From contig NW_027305508.1 in the NCBI RefSeq assembly GCF_039555335.1, positions 434,001-498,000 on the forward strand: a stretch of DNA of 64,000 bases. Reading direction: 5' to 3'. A program made the translations under genes and the position numbers. The notes under the pieces are model-generated. The model did not search any database, was not told the origin of the DNA, and saw only the letters and a list, made by a program, of their open reading frames with translations. The first letter of the stretch is position 1; each line of letters begins with the position of its first letter. Positions 35,301 to 42,821 of the stretch are shown piece after piece. The stretch comes from Amphiura filiformis. Lineage: Eukaryota; Echinodermata; Ophiuroidea; Amphilepidida; Amphiuridae.

Positions 35301-35797
35301 AAATCACAGCACACAGAATGTAGCATATGTATATAGGGGTTCATTCATATATTTTCATGACTAAACGATACCCGAGAGCATAAACAACGTTTAGTCATGA
35401 AAATATATGAATGAACCCCTAAATAATGTTCAGTAGTATCAGTTTTCAAATCTGCACTGTTCATTAAAATACATGAAATAGTAGGTTACTTGTAATTAGC
35501 CAGTAGCATACAATCAGAAATAGGCAACTTTTGTTTGTCTTATAAAAATGCAAGATTGGTAGGCAGGGTGAGAAAAATCCATGGAGTCAACTCAGCTAAT
35601 TGTCACATGGTTTAATTTTTCAGATGCTACTCACAAAACTTGATGGGAGAGTGAAGAAGATCTACAAAGCGCTTCCAGAAAAAAGCTTAGTGCTAACAAT
35701 AATGCTTGAAAACACAAGAGGAGATGATGGATGTGCTCATAAGGGTCGTGTGTTTGCTGGTATCAAAATGTCTCCAGTCACTGATGATTCGTCATAA
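17278..35797 (+). CDS. REXO5: REXO5-like DEDDh RNA exonuclease, 13 coding exons, 591 residues
   Basis: The product is a predicted 3'-5' RNA exonuclease of the REXO/NEF-sp family, which trims small and ribosomal RNA precursors in the nucleus or nucleolus. I joined 13 GT-AG exons; every phase fits and the total is 1,776 bases including the stop. The N-terminus is basic (RKKKR, residues 6-10), as for a nuclear signal. VVVLILHGVS (134-143) precedes the catalytic domain, as is usual in NEF-sp proteins. Exo I is IGVDCEM (289-295; D292, E294), Exo II is GQSMENDLIALK (369-380; D375), and Exo III is GHDSVEDALAALDLAKLK (H419, D424). All DEDDh residues are present, so it should be active. Vertebrate REXO5 is longer (about 770 residues) with two RNA-recognition motifs; I see no clear RRM here. 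The start ATG is the first in its exon, just after a UTR acceptor. Confidence 0.92.
18331..18486 (+). CDS. REXO5: REXO5-like coding exon 2
   Basis: It encodes residues 24-75, basic and proline-rich, including KRQRNAGPPPDWIK. The acceptor is CAAATTAG and the donor GTAAGC, phase 0 at both ends. Confidence 0.85.
19057..19193 (+). CDS. REXO5: REXO5-like coding exon 3
   Basis: It encodes residues 76 to about 120, with a lysine-rich run KKKNNEKK. The acceptor is CATTTTAAG and the donor GTAAGA; it ends in phase 2. Confidence 0.85.
19404..19865 (-). mobile_element. tRNA-derived SINE in intron 3
   Basis: On the minus strand, 19865-19795 begins GGTGAAATAGCTCAATTGGC (A-box-like) and contains a T-arm ACCGG-TTCAAAA-CCGGT (B box). 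Its acceptor and anticodon arms do not pair, so it is tRNA-derived rather than a tRNA gene. The body ends at AGGGTTACCCCCCTTT (complement at 19404-19420). A headless copy lies at 33756-33964 on the plus strand. Confidence 0.65.
20158..20604. repeat. Palindromic MITE-like element in intron 3
   Basis: The ends ATTCATCCTTGCTGTTCAA and TTGAACAGCAAGGATGAAT are inverted. The arms continue with complementary TTTCTTTCTCATTTGACACC, TTGACCAAGATATGCGCC and CAAAACCCCAAAAT-type blocks. Confidence 0.8.
21528..21654 (+). CDS. REXO5: REXO5-like coding exon 4
   Basis: It encodes residues 121-163, including VVVLILHGVS. The acceptor is TACAACAG and the donor GTAAGT; it ends in phase 0. Confidence 0.9.
22549..22642 (+). 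CDS. REXO5: REXO5-like coding exon 5
   Basis: It encodes residues 164 to about 194 (FVEELLYRPMSSRTYKNSKY). The acceptor is TGTTCTAG and the donor GTAAGT; it ends in phase 1. Confidence 0.88.
22673..23159. repeat. Palindromic MITE-like element in intron 5
   Basis: The arms begin GGGTCCACAACTT and end AAGTTGTGGACCG, sharing TTTTACACATGTG and CATTGCGTTCAGTCACAA-like blocks. A related fragment lies at 41846-42050. Confidence 0.75.
23480..23611. repeat. Inverted repeat in intron 5
   Basis: The arms TAAAATTGGATGCTTTACGC and the complementary right arm ending ATCCAATTTTA meet near 23545. They share CAATATTTATTGGTC / GACCAATAAATATGAG. Confidence 0.75.
23904..24205 (+). CDS. REXO5: REXO5-like coding exon 6 (Exo I motif)
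   Basis: This is the largest internal exon. An Asn/Asp-rich linker leads into LADHELLRRKFPKA and ends exactly at IGVDCEM with D292 and E294. The acceptor is TTTCGACAG and the donor GTAAGA, phase 0. Confidence 0.92.
24270..24530. repeat. T-rich low-complexity tract in intron 6
   Basis: About 260 bases of nearly pure T with scattered A, between exons 6 and 7. Confidence 0.9.
24660..24856. repeat. Partial copy of foldback element B
   Basis: It contains the palindromic core CGTTCTGGTATACCAGAACG and the end GGATGCTAGGATCACGAAAT, matching 4025-4873 and 48212-48525. Confidence 0.75.
24938..25053 (+). CDS. REXO5: REXO5-like coding exon 7
   Basis: It encodes the beta strands after Exo I (ELTRVSLVDEDGKTLYNSLV, KPDSPIVDYVTK). 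The acceptor is ATATGCAG and the donor GTATGG; it ends in phase 2. Confidence 0.92.
25083..25285. repeat. Palindromic repeat, copy 1 (GATCAAGCAAAAT family)
   Basis: The ends GGGATCAAGCAAAATTAGTC and GATTTTGTTTGATCACATCACA are inverted. Copy 2, with an internal difference, is at 36825-37072. Confidence 0.65.
25794..25932 (+). CDS. REXO5: REXO5-like coding exon 8 (Exo II motif)
   Basis: It begins YSGITKEML, the conserved segment after Exo I, and ends at GQSMENDLIALK with catalytic D375. The acceptor is GATAACAG and the donor GTATGT, phase 0. Confidence 0.93.
26407..26492 (+). CDS. REXO5: REXO5-like coding exon 9
   Basis: It encodes LYHPHIIDTSRMF...LRKLAKFYL, the conserved HPxxIDTS region between Exo II and III. 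The acceptor is CTTTCAG and the donor GTGAGT; it ends in phase 2. Confidence 0.92.
26530..26613 (+). repeat. Minisatellite in intron 9
   Basis: Four imperfect ~18-24-bp units, GGGCATATTGTGGTT(GAA or CTGCTT), directly after exon 9 and abutting a family-M MITE. Confidence 0.85.
26622..26808. repeat. Family-M MITE, copy 1
   Basis: Near-palindromic ~190-bp element with terminal inverted repeats of the type GGGCTATTCCAGTTGAAATC and a GGAAGACATGACCTTAATC sub-terminal block. Other copies: 39624-40650 (split), 43323-43795 (split), 46324-46565, 48529-48665 (half), 48977-49155, 50545-50736, 51165-51305 and 54228-54402. Confidence 0.85.
26891..27412. mobile_element. Foldback element E, intact copy 2
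   Basis: Ends in inverted TATAGACGAATCCA / TTGGATTCGTCTATA. The halves are complementary, with AAATAAAAGCCGCCTTACAC and AGGTGTTAGGCGGCATTT near the centre. It shows the uninterrupted form of the element at 11536-12909. Confidence 0.85.
28181..28330 (+). CDS. REXO5: REXO5-like coding exon 10 (Exo III motif)
   Basis: It encodes GHDSVEDALAALDLAKLK with H419 and D424, completing the DEDDh site. The acceptor is TTCTTCAG and the donor GTGAGT; it ends in phase 2. Confidence 0.93.
28640..30930. repeat. Intron 10 repeat tract rich in TGACCT hexamers
   Basis: It is built of repeated blocks: AAGTTTCATGCCCATACGAC recurs at about 28660, 28780, 28880, 28986 and (as GTTTCGTGCCC) 30040, and AATTATGCAAATTAGGTACT recurs at about 29745, 29935, 30230 and 30590. 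Two ~250-bp units (29080-29345 and 29345-29645) are near-identical direct repeats. Perfect DR1 pairs TGACCTTTGACCT occur at 29312, 29585 and 29604. Confidence 0.8.
30735..30795 (+). repeat. CA/C-rich simple repeat
   Basis: CACA and CACCCCC microsatellite-like sequence at the end of the intron 10 repeat tract. Confidence 0.9.
32100..32765 (+). repeat. ~115-130-bp tandem repeat array with AGGTCA direct repeats
   Basis: Five or more units. The first two (32120-32235 and 32236-32350) are nearly identical; later units carry GTTTCCACGGTGACCTTTTC and CAAACTTGGTGGGTGGGTGG. AGGTCANAGGTCA pairs occur at 32103, 32490, 32618 and 32745, with an imperfect one at 32364. Confidence 0.85.
32915..33244. repeat. 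GC-richer foldback repeat in intron 10
   Basis: The ends ACAGAGAATTAGAGAAAGAG and the right end CTTCTCTAATTCTGTGG are inverted and continue through CCGGGACTC / GAGTCCCGG. The centre shares GGGGGTGTTCGG / CCGAATACCCCC. The overlapping 156-codon plus frame lies in this repeat and is not treated as a gene. Confidence 0.75.
33412..33526 (+). CDS. REXO5: REXO5-like coding exon 11
   Basis: It encodes residues 459-497 (IFLKSGSDSVSMMVDSESVL onward), after the catalytic domain. It is preceded by the longest intron, 5.1 kb, filled with repeats. The acceptor is ATTTCAG and the donor GTAAGT. Confidence 0.82.
33756..33964 (+). repeat. Headless copy of the intronic SINE
   Basis: Matches the body of 19404-19865 in opposite orientation (ATGCAATTCA, TTTACGCTGAAAATG, CTCGTTTTCTCAC and the end GGGTTACCCCCCTTT). 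The tRNA-like head is missing or degenerate. Confidence 0.65.
34014..34124 (+). CDS. REXO5: REXO5-like coding exon 12
   Basis: It encodes residues 498-534 (KAVKAIESSKFLWAQFHSYR onward), 37 whole codons. The acceptor is TTATTTCAG and the donor GTAGGG, phase 0. Confidence 0.82.
34511..34706. repeat. Near-perfect ~195-bp palindrome in intron 12
   Basis: Arms of about 95 bp (GAATAAGCGATAGGAATTTT ... GTCCAATATTTT and the complement) meet at GCCGGCAGCCGG near 34605. Only a few mismatches are visible, which suggests a young foldback element. Confidence 0.85.
34840..35215. other. CpG-rich intronic island
   Basis: CpG density is high against an AT-rich background (GCGTCGCGTATTCCGC, GACGCTTGATGACGTGG). 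No exon is needed here by the splice phases. It could be an internal promoter or a transposon end. Confidence 0.35.
35334..35422. repeat. Short palindrome in intron 12
   Basis: GGGGTTCATTCATATATTTT and its complement, about 37-bp arms continuing CATGACTAAACG, around a ~20-base loop. Confidence 0.85.
35624..35797 (+). CDS. REXO5: REXO5-like terminal coding exon 13
   Basis: It encodes residues 535-591 (LLTKLDGRVKKIYKALPEKS, LVLTIMLENTRGDDG, FAGIKMSPVTDDSS) and a TAA stop. The acceptor is TTTTTCAG. Its last ~127 bases are the first unit of a four-unit tandem array that continues to 36281. Confidence 0.82.
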   Translation: MLLTKLDGRVKKIYKALPEKSLVLTIMLENTRGDDGCAHKGRVFAGIKMSPVTDDSS

Positions 35798-36281
35798 TGT
35801 CACCCTTAGGCCAAGCACTTCCAGAGAAAAGCTTAGTGTTAACGATAATGCTTGAAAACACAAGAGGAGATGATGGATGTGCTCATAAGGGTCGTGTGTT
35901 TGCTGGTATCAAAATGTCTCCAGTCACTGATGATTCGTCATAATGTCACCCATAGGCCAAACGCTTCCAGAGAAAAGCTTAGTGATAACAGTAATGCTTG
36001 AAAACACAAGAGGAGATGACGGATGTGCTCATACGGGACGTGTGTTTGCTGGCATAAGGGTCGTGTGTTTGCTGGTATCAAAATGTCTCCAGTCACTGAT
36101 GACTCATCATGATGTCACCCATAGGCCAAGCACTTCCAGAGAAAAGCTTAGTGATAACAATATAAATGCTTGAAAACACAAGAGGAGATGACGGATGTGC
36201 TCATAAGGGTCGTGTGTTTGCTGGCATCAAAATGTCTCCAGTCACTGATGACTCGTCATGATGTCACCCTTAGGCCAAGGA
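35671..36281 (+). repeat. Four-unit tandem array of the REXO5-like terminal exon end
   Basis: The shared CTTCCAG recurs with TTCC at 35673, 35819, 35965 and 36134 (146, 146 and 169 bases apart). Each unit encodes the C-terminal segment (PEKSLV, MLENTRGDDG, FAGI(K/R)) and stops at the same place: TAA in units 1-2, TGA in units 3-4. It is followed by TGTCACCCWTAGGCCAA. The third unit has an extra ~26-base internal duplication. Only unit 1 is joined to the gene; units 2-4 lack an in-phase acceptor. Confidence 0.9.
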
Positions 36282-36522
36282 AAAAAGGTTGCTTGTTTGT
36301 TTAGGCTACCTGTTCAAGATGGAGGGTCGATCGTGCAGATGTTGTGTGGCTGTGTTGTGTGGTTGTGTCACAGATCATAGCAAAACCTGCATAGCTCATA
36401 ACTTAATTGTGTTATTCGGGTATATTTTCTTACTGTACTTACTTTCTTTTGTGCAGTAAAACGTTTTACCAGATTTTCAAGGTCAGTCGGTCAGGTGTGA
36501 ACAAACAAGCAACTTTTTTGTG
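36279..36522. repeat. Small foldback repeat downstream of REXO5-like
   Basis: The ends AAAAAAGGTTGCTTGTTTG and CAAACAAGCAACTTTTTT are inverted around ~200 bases of AT-rich sequence. Confidence 0.7.
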
Positions 36523-36824
36523 AGCCTAATCACAATGTTTTCATTCAATGGAAAAGTAGGGCACAATGCTACTACTGTAGGGAGAAAGATTTCTTTCAAA
36601 AATTGGCCTGCAGTGTGTATTTTTGTGAGTGAGGTCATGTGGCAATAACTAGATCAGACACAGGTCAGATTACGAGATCTGGTATACGTACCACAGAACC
36701 TGGACAAAGTCACCATGGCTTTATGTGAGATACAGTCCAATAAATGTGACAAAAATTAAGAGAAAACAAAGGAATTTTGAAGCTAATGATGTGTTGTTGA
36801 AAGACAAAGATTGAGTTATCATAA

Positions 36825-37072
36825 TATGTGATCTAATCAAGCAAAATAAGTCGAAAGTCAGAAATATTCATTTTGAGATGTTGCCACACAAAGGAAGTAG
36901 TTCCTTGTTTCCTATTGGTTTAGAAACTGCTCATCCTTTTAACTGACTGTCCAAACTCAATGGGGTTTTTCTGCAAAATGTAACTTCGCAAATGCTGTTT
37001 ACAATCCTGTAAAAAACTTAATATTGAATATGTCCGATTTTGCTTGATCGCACCACATATGTAATACAGTAA
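36825..37072. repeat. Palindromic repeat, copy 2 (GATCAAGCAAAAT family)
   Basis: The ends TGTGATCTAATCAAGCAAAA and TTTTGCTTGATCGCACCACA are inverted. It is related to 25083-25285. Confidence 0.75.
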
Positions 37073-37075
37073 GCC

Positions 37076-37604
37076 AAAAAAATAAGGTACCAGTTATGTT
37101 CACCTCCTGTATATCCTAAACAAAGACAGATATGTCATAATTGGAACCTGCCGCCAATAGCTGCATCTTTTAGCTCGAATTTAAGACCACATTCGCTGAA
37201 ATTGTTCAAGAAATAAAGAAACGGCGATCCCAAAACCCAAGGAAGATACCAATGTAAAAGTTGCAGTTTCCTTCATTGCATGTCATATTGATTTGTACAC
37301 AGAGTGTTCGTGAACAAGAGAACTAGCGCCGCGCTTCCATTGATTAGCACGTTAAAACTACTGTCGTGCTTTCACCATGTTCACTGATTAGAACACAAAA
37401 GTGCAACTTTTGATTTCGTTTCTTCATTATGTTTTAGATCACCGTTTCTGTAATTCTCAACCAGTTTCAACAAATAAGGTCTTAAATCCGAGCTAAAGAG
37501 TACAGGTATTGACTGCTTGTTTTAATTTTGACATATTTGTCTTTTTTTAGGGATATTCAGGGGTGAACACAACTGGTACCTTAATTCTTTGGCTTACTGT
37601 ATAT
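37076..37604. mobile_element. Mariner-like MITE
   Basis: The ends TACAGTAAGCCAAAAAAATA and the right end AATTCTTTGGCTTACTGTA are inverted, continuing into GGTACCAGTT / AACTGGTACC. The TA at each boundary and the CAGTAAGCC tips suggest Tc1/mariner-type mobilisation. No transposase frame is seen. Confidence 0.75.
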
Positions 37605-38059
37605 CAGTTTGAAGCTGACAATCTGAGAATTTTAAATTTCCAAAATCACAATTTCCAGACTTTATGTGGGTTTGTAGGAGCAGGTCGGTCTCACATGATA
37701 TTGTTGTAATGTCCTCATAATACCACGTAACGATAAACTCCCTATAACCTGTAAAGTGCCTTATGTTATACGTGATTTGCCAAGCATAATGGTAAAAATA
37801 GCTTGGCAATGCAAAATGTCTTATGTCGTCACCCTCTACCATTGGGTATAATACAGAGGGACTGTTAGTATGTCTTCACTTTGTTTTTTAAGAATATGTT
37901 GCTTATTTGGGGACCATATATATCATAGTAGGCTCGGGAAGATTTTAACTATTGGGGTTGAAGGTCCCATCTGAGCCATAAAGCACCAAGGGGGTGGGTG
38001 GGGTATCCCCATCCTATACGGAAGCTTTGAAATACACACATTTGGCATGACTGTTAACT
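37605..38059. other. Non-coding stretch
   Basis: No gene or clear repeat structure is seen. The short minus frame here is unrecognised. Confidence 0.4.
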
Positions 38060-38521
38060 TAAAGCCATATTATAATATTTTCAAACAAAATAGATTAGCA
38101 TTTCTTTGCCATAAAATGTTAGCTTTTACTGTCAGATATATCCCCTTTTATTTTTGAGCCGAACAATTACGGCAAAGCAAAGAAAATTGGAATTTACTAC
38201 CAGCGCACATGTCGCCAATACGTCACTCCTTCGGTCATGTTATTGTTGTGTATATCACTGTCCCGCATGCCGTGTACGTACTGTGTGTTATGAACATCGT
38301 GTATGTATGCGTTCGACTAATAATTCCATCGTAATAATAATGCGCCGGTTGCGGCGTTTTATTCAAAATCTCGAATTTTGACAAAACTAAAGCACCTAGA
38401 GTCTTGATTTTTGCAGGCTATATTGGTGAAATAAAGTACAATTTAATTGTGTAAAAAAATTAATTTAAAAAAAATCAGTGAGGGCATCCTCCTCAGCAAA
38501 TGTTATAATATGGCTTTAAGT
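38060..38521. repeat. Foldback repeat (TTAAAGCCATATTATAAT ends)
   Basis: The ends TTAAAGCCATATTATAAT and ATTATAATATGGCTTTAA are inverted. A related, interrupted copy spans about 60350-60965 (shared GTCGCCAATRC, TCGGTC and GGTATCCTCCTCAG). Confidence 0.75.
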
Positions 38522-39180
38522 TATGAATTTTAACTTAAAATGATGAATTTTGCCCTAAATTATTGGGATGCCCTCCCGCCATAATTATTGCAGGTGCCAA
38601 GTACTTTTTGTTCTGAAGCCACTTTAAATATTTCAAATTTTTCAGATTGAGGTCCACCAAGATGGTAGACCTTAATTTTACTGTTTGTTTCAGGGAAGGC
38701 CTCCGATTGGCTTAATGGTTTTCACACAGGTGTTATTTAAATTTAGTAGAAAAATAGAGCAAAGCAAATTCATGCTTTCAGTAATAATTTGATAATAATG
38801 AGCATAATATATTTTACCAGCACATGCGCTGCTCATGCTTTCAAGTTATCAAATTTCATTTCATGCCTGAGGTACATTATTTTGGTCTCCAGTGTGGTAA
38901 TCTGAATTATATGGCAGGTTACCCATAAACATTACCATGGGCTATGCTGTATCTTCCTTGTGATTGATTCTATGTTGAATTATATTTTGAAATAAATTCG
39001 AAATATTATCTTGAAAGTGTTGTCAAGAGCAAGTGATTTGTGTGTGCATGTACAGGATCATGAAAACTTTACAGATAAGGAACTGATAAAAATAGCCAGG
39101 AGTTTATCAGACTAAATCTAAAATTGTCTTAAGTATCAATTGATGAATTGTGAGCAGTGTTTGAATTTAGGAAAAATAAA

Positions 39181-39362
39181 TGGTTGTCCCACGGACAACC
39201 AGATTACAATTTCTGGTTGGCCGTCTAAGTTTTTGCTTGTCCGTAGGCCTACAAATGTGACTTTTGGCTAGATTTATGGTTGTCCGGCGGACAACCGAAT
39301 CAGTATTTTTGGTTGTCCGGCGACTTTTTTAGTTGTCCCGGGCAACCGGACAACCAAAATTT
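39181..39362. repeat. Cluster of GGTTGTCC/GGACAACC motifs
   Basis: GGTTGTCC or its complement occurs about eight times in 180 bases, twice as the inverted pair GGTTGTCC-nnn-GGACAACC. Confidence 0.8.
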
Positions 39363-39982
39363 CGAACGCTGATTGTGAGACTACCATTTATTATCTTCAT
39401 CAAGTAGTTAATTCTAATTGCAACAAATATAAACAGCTCTAAAAGTCCCACACTGAGAGTGGCTCCCCTGGAACTGAGTCTGGCAGCAGGGTCAGTTTAA
39501 ATGGTTATACCAGTTATAAAAGATTCCCCGTATAATATTTGGAGTGTTGGGGGGATGTCAAAGAGCACTGGACCTTGACCATTGTCCAAAGTAGCTAATA
39601 AGGCAAGTTATTGTGTGGAGCCAATGGTCTATTCCAGTTGAAATTCATATACCCTATGAAAGACACAGGGGGTGAAGATTTCAGATTTGCTCATTTAAGT
39701 AACCCCATTTAAAATTCACACTCCCTCTGTGGAAGATTGAGGTATTTTAATACCTCAATCTTCCACAGAAGGGTTTTAAAAATGTCTCCATAAGGTATTA
39801 TTACTAGAGTTCTCATAACAAATCCAGGTACTCACAATTAGTAGTGACGTTTCGCAACCTTACTGGCTGGTTGCTTCTTCTTGACTGAGCTGTATCCAGT
39901 ACTAGCACTTGCTGTCTTAGCTGTAGTGTTGCCAGTTGATTTGTCTTGGATAAGCTGATTGTATGCATGACTGAGAAAATAA

Positions 39983-40417
39983 GCAGAGAAAGTTCAGCGG
40001 ATTCTTAAGAAACACAGTGTCTCTGCAGCAGTGAAGCCACACACCACACTGAAGAACATGTTAGTTCACCCTAAAGATAAAAGGGACATAAGTGAAACAT
40101 CAGGGTGTGTGTATGAAATTCCTTGTCGCAACTGCACCCACACTTATGTTGGGGAAACAGGAAGACAGTTTGGAACAAGAATGAAAGAACATCAGAAAGA
40201 ATCGGATAAAATCAGTCAAAGGACATGTACCAGAGCTGCTCGGTTATCATCGGTTTCAGAACAACACAAGTCTGCCATTTCAGATCACGTCGCAGAGCAC
40301 AACCACATCATAGACTGGGAGGGGGCCAACATTCTACATCGAGAAAGTGATAAGTTCCCAAGATGGATAAGAGTCAATCTGGATCAGGAGGCGCAACGAG
40401 CAAGCTATGAACAATGA
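39983..40417 (+). CDS. GIY-YIG endonuclease domain of PLE 1 (C-terminal fragment)
   Basis: The frame is open from 39983, just after a TAA, to TGA at 40415-40417. It starts AEKVQRILKKHSVS, then LKNMLVHPKDK, the linker usually found between RT and endonuclease in Penelope-like elements. CVYEIPCRNCTHTYVGETGR follows with FGTRMKEHQKE, giving the CxxC pair, the YVG of GIY-YIG and the R...EH residues. SAISDHVAEHNHIIDWEGA matches the conserved A(I/L)-(D/E)H--E--H-I-W block. The domain appears intact and the cysteine pair is present, but without RT and a start codon it is a truncated copy. Confidence 0.85.
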   Translation, partial: AEKVQRILKKHSVSAAVKPHTTLKNMLVHPKDKRDISETSGCVYEIPCRNCTHTYVGETGRQFGTRMKEHQKESDKISQRTCTRAARLSSVSEQHKSAISDHVAEHNHIIDWEGANILHRESDKFPRWIRVNLDQEAQRASYEQ

Positions 40418-40527
40418 GGGGGGGCGCAGCTTATTTTCTCAGTCATGCATACAATCAGCTTATCCAAGAAAAATCAACTGGCAACACTACAGCTAAGACA
40501 GCAAGTGCTAGTACTGGATACAGCTCA

Positions 40528-40568
40528 GTCAAGAAGCAACCAGCCAGTAAGGTTGCGAAACGTCACTA
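40528..40568 (+). ncRNA. Possible degenerate hammerhead motif in PLE 1 right arm
   Basis: TCAAGAA, a stem GCAACC...GGTTGC, then GAAACGTC and ACTACT. The GAAACGTC part is the canonical hammerhead GAAA, ACGU palindrome and cleavage C. The catalytic CTGANGA box is changed, so it is probably inactive. The inverted copy is in the left arm (about 39842-39885). Confidence 0.35.
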
Positions 40569-40650
40569 CTAATTGTGAGTACCTGGATTTGTTATGAGAA
40601 CTCTAGTAATGTTTCCATAAGGGTTGTATGGATTTCAACTGGAATAGCCC

Positions 40651-42399
40651 TATGACCCCCTGAATTGGTAACTCCAAATAATTGTACGATGGATAATGGT
40701 TTATTTAGCCAATTGATGCTGTACAAAATCAAGATATCACCATTACGCAAATAAAGAATTTTAGGTCAAAGTTTATATACATTTGCAGCAATCCAGAGAA
40801 AATTTCGACAATTGGCTAAAAATACCAGGATGTACACTATTTTGTCCCATGCATTATGAGATTCCTAAGGCTTTATACAAAGAACTGTTGTAGGGGTTAC
40901 CAGGCAGGGGTTGCCACCCAAAAGGGAGTCCCATGTTCAATGAGTACAGTTGTGAGATTACCCAAATGCACTACCCAGGAACAATAGAGGGGACACACTC
41001 TCACTATTATTGGGTTGTTGCATTCAATTGCACATCTTAGTTAAACGGGGACGGTCCCCAGTTGCAGTAACATCTGCGGTTGAAATGTAGTTTCATAAAA
41101 ACGTTTGACAGCGATTACATACACATGTACACCCCTATATGCAATCACCTCCAAACATGGACGCTGTTTAGGACTATGCAAATGTGGACGTCCGAATCCG
41201 TACTCAATCGACATACCGAGGACGTTTTCTGCCATTTTGATTTCGCAAATACATTATACATGCATTTGCGGTCGTTTGCAGACCTCCAGAAATCAAGGAG
41301 GGTCCCCCATAGGCGAGTGGTCCAGGATTGGAATGTGAAATGTGTGCGTGTGTCCTCGATTGAAGGATATTGCACACACACCCTCACTGAAAGTTTAGAA
41401 AGATCAATAGCTGATAAGTTTCTGATGCCGGAACTAACAAACACAAGACACAAATTCAATGATACTGTTATCCTTGTTTATATAATTGAACATAATTTTG
41501 TACATATTACACATGAAGTTCTTAGCAGTACAGCATATTTGGAGGTATATACAGTGTATAGATTCAGATTTGTACATGCAGCCATTATAAAACGTAAATA
41601 ATAATAACTATCATGAAATAATAATACAAGGGATAACTCTACGTAAGATGCATAGTGCCATGTATTATGGCATCCCAGAAGGCGACTCAACAAGTGCTTT
41701 GTCTGCATAAAACTGGTAGTGTTGTATACAAAAGTGTTGTCTAGCCACATAGGTTAACTGTGAGACCACATGACTGAAGTCCTCCCCTTCCGAAGACATT
41801 TGATCATAAATTTACAAATATTTTAAAACTAAACAAGAATAGGCGTCATTTAAAACGTCACACGTTGTGTTCAACTGCAATGGCTCATTATGTAAGAAAA
41901 TATGCAGTTTGCAAAAATTGCATTTCGGCCCATTCAAAACTCAAACAATGCAGTAATTTAAACCAACATGCAACTGTATCTTTTTCTTATGAAATGAGCC
42001 ATTATGACTGAACACAATGTGTGGCATTGTACATTGGACCAGGGGTGTAAAATAAAATAGGCTCCATAATTTTTCAATTTATTTCTAGAATTTCTGTCTT
42101 ACAGGGAACTTAGAACTTGTAGGCCCTTTGTTTGGATACATATCTGATTGATATCCTATGATATCAGTATTTATGGCAGTATTTTGTATGTTGTTTATCT
42201 CACACATGGAATCAAAATTCACACTATTTAGGATAGCAGATTCACACATTTCTGCTTTTCCCGTCAGTGCTGATGAGCCCGCTTGGGTAGCGCTTTTTGT
42301 TTTCGGATGTTCTCCACCCTAAAGATAGCAGAAATTTTGGAGAAGAGAATCTATTCATCCTTTCTAACAGCATTCTTTTATCTACTTACATCTACTCAT
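40651..42399. other. Non-coding stretch
   Basis: Several overlapping frames (41041-41750) are open on both strands, but none is recognised. 41846-42050 resembles the MITE at 22673-23159 (AACGTCACACGTTGTGTTCA, ATGAGCCATTATG). No gene is supported. Confidence 0.5.
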
Positions 42400-42622
42400 A
42401 CACTACCAGATTCCTATTGCTGCCAACCCAGAGGTACACTGCTGCCCAGCTACTTTGTGGCTACTCAAAGTACCAGTGCAGCACCAGTACTGGTGTATGT
42501 ACTTTATGTGTGATTCCGGTGTTTGTACTCTAGAATACCCACACATAATCTGAGTACCAATGATGTAACTGCACAGCAGTGTACCTCTGGTGCAACAGCA
42601 ATAAGAATCTAGTAGTGTAAGT
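42400..42622. repeat. Foldback repeat (CTACCAGATTCCTATTGCTG ends)
   Basis: The left CTACCAGATTCCTATTGCTG and right CAGCAATAAGAATCTAGTAG ends are inverted, with complementary CAGAGGTACACTGCTG / CAGCAGTGTACCTCTG. Confidence 0.8.
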
Positions 42623-42821
42623 ACACCATGGGTGTGTTTCACTAATATTTATGACACATCATAAGTCTCAAAATTGATTGGCGTTAAGACAGGTGAAAGT
42701 TAAGTCAAACAAGTGTAAGGTACACAAATCAATCAATAGGTGATGCTGGTCAGGGAATAAGGGTTAGATCAAATAAAATATGGGAAATAAGCAACCATCA
42801 TCTACACTTTCATCACATAAC

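Larger units (their letters stand above)
39802..40608 (+). mobile_element. Penelope-like element (PLE 1) with inverted LTR-like arms
   Basis: The left arm 39802-39984 and right arm 40429-40608 are near-identical inverted copies (TACTAGAGTTCTCATAACAA, GTAGTGACGTTTCGCAACCT and complements). A GIY-YIG frame lies between them. Flanking 14-bp direct repeats, ATGTCTCCATAAGG (39782-39795) and ATGTTTCCATAAGG (40609-40622), look like a target duplication with one mismatch. The bases TATTAT between the left repeat and the arm are extra. The reverse transcriptase is missing. Confidence 0.85.
39624..40650. repeat. Family-M MITE, copy 2, split by PLE 1
   Basis: The left part (39624-39795) and right part (40609-40650, ending TTTCAACTGGAATAGCCC) belong to one family-M copy, interrupted by the Penelope-like element. 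Confidence 0.8.

Noticed and set aside
41080-41601. 173-codon plus-strand frame and overlapping frames on both strands
   Set aside because: No recognisable family, no splice context, and several overlapping frames are open at once. This fits a chance stop-poor stretch rather than a gene.
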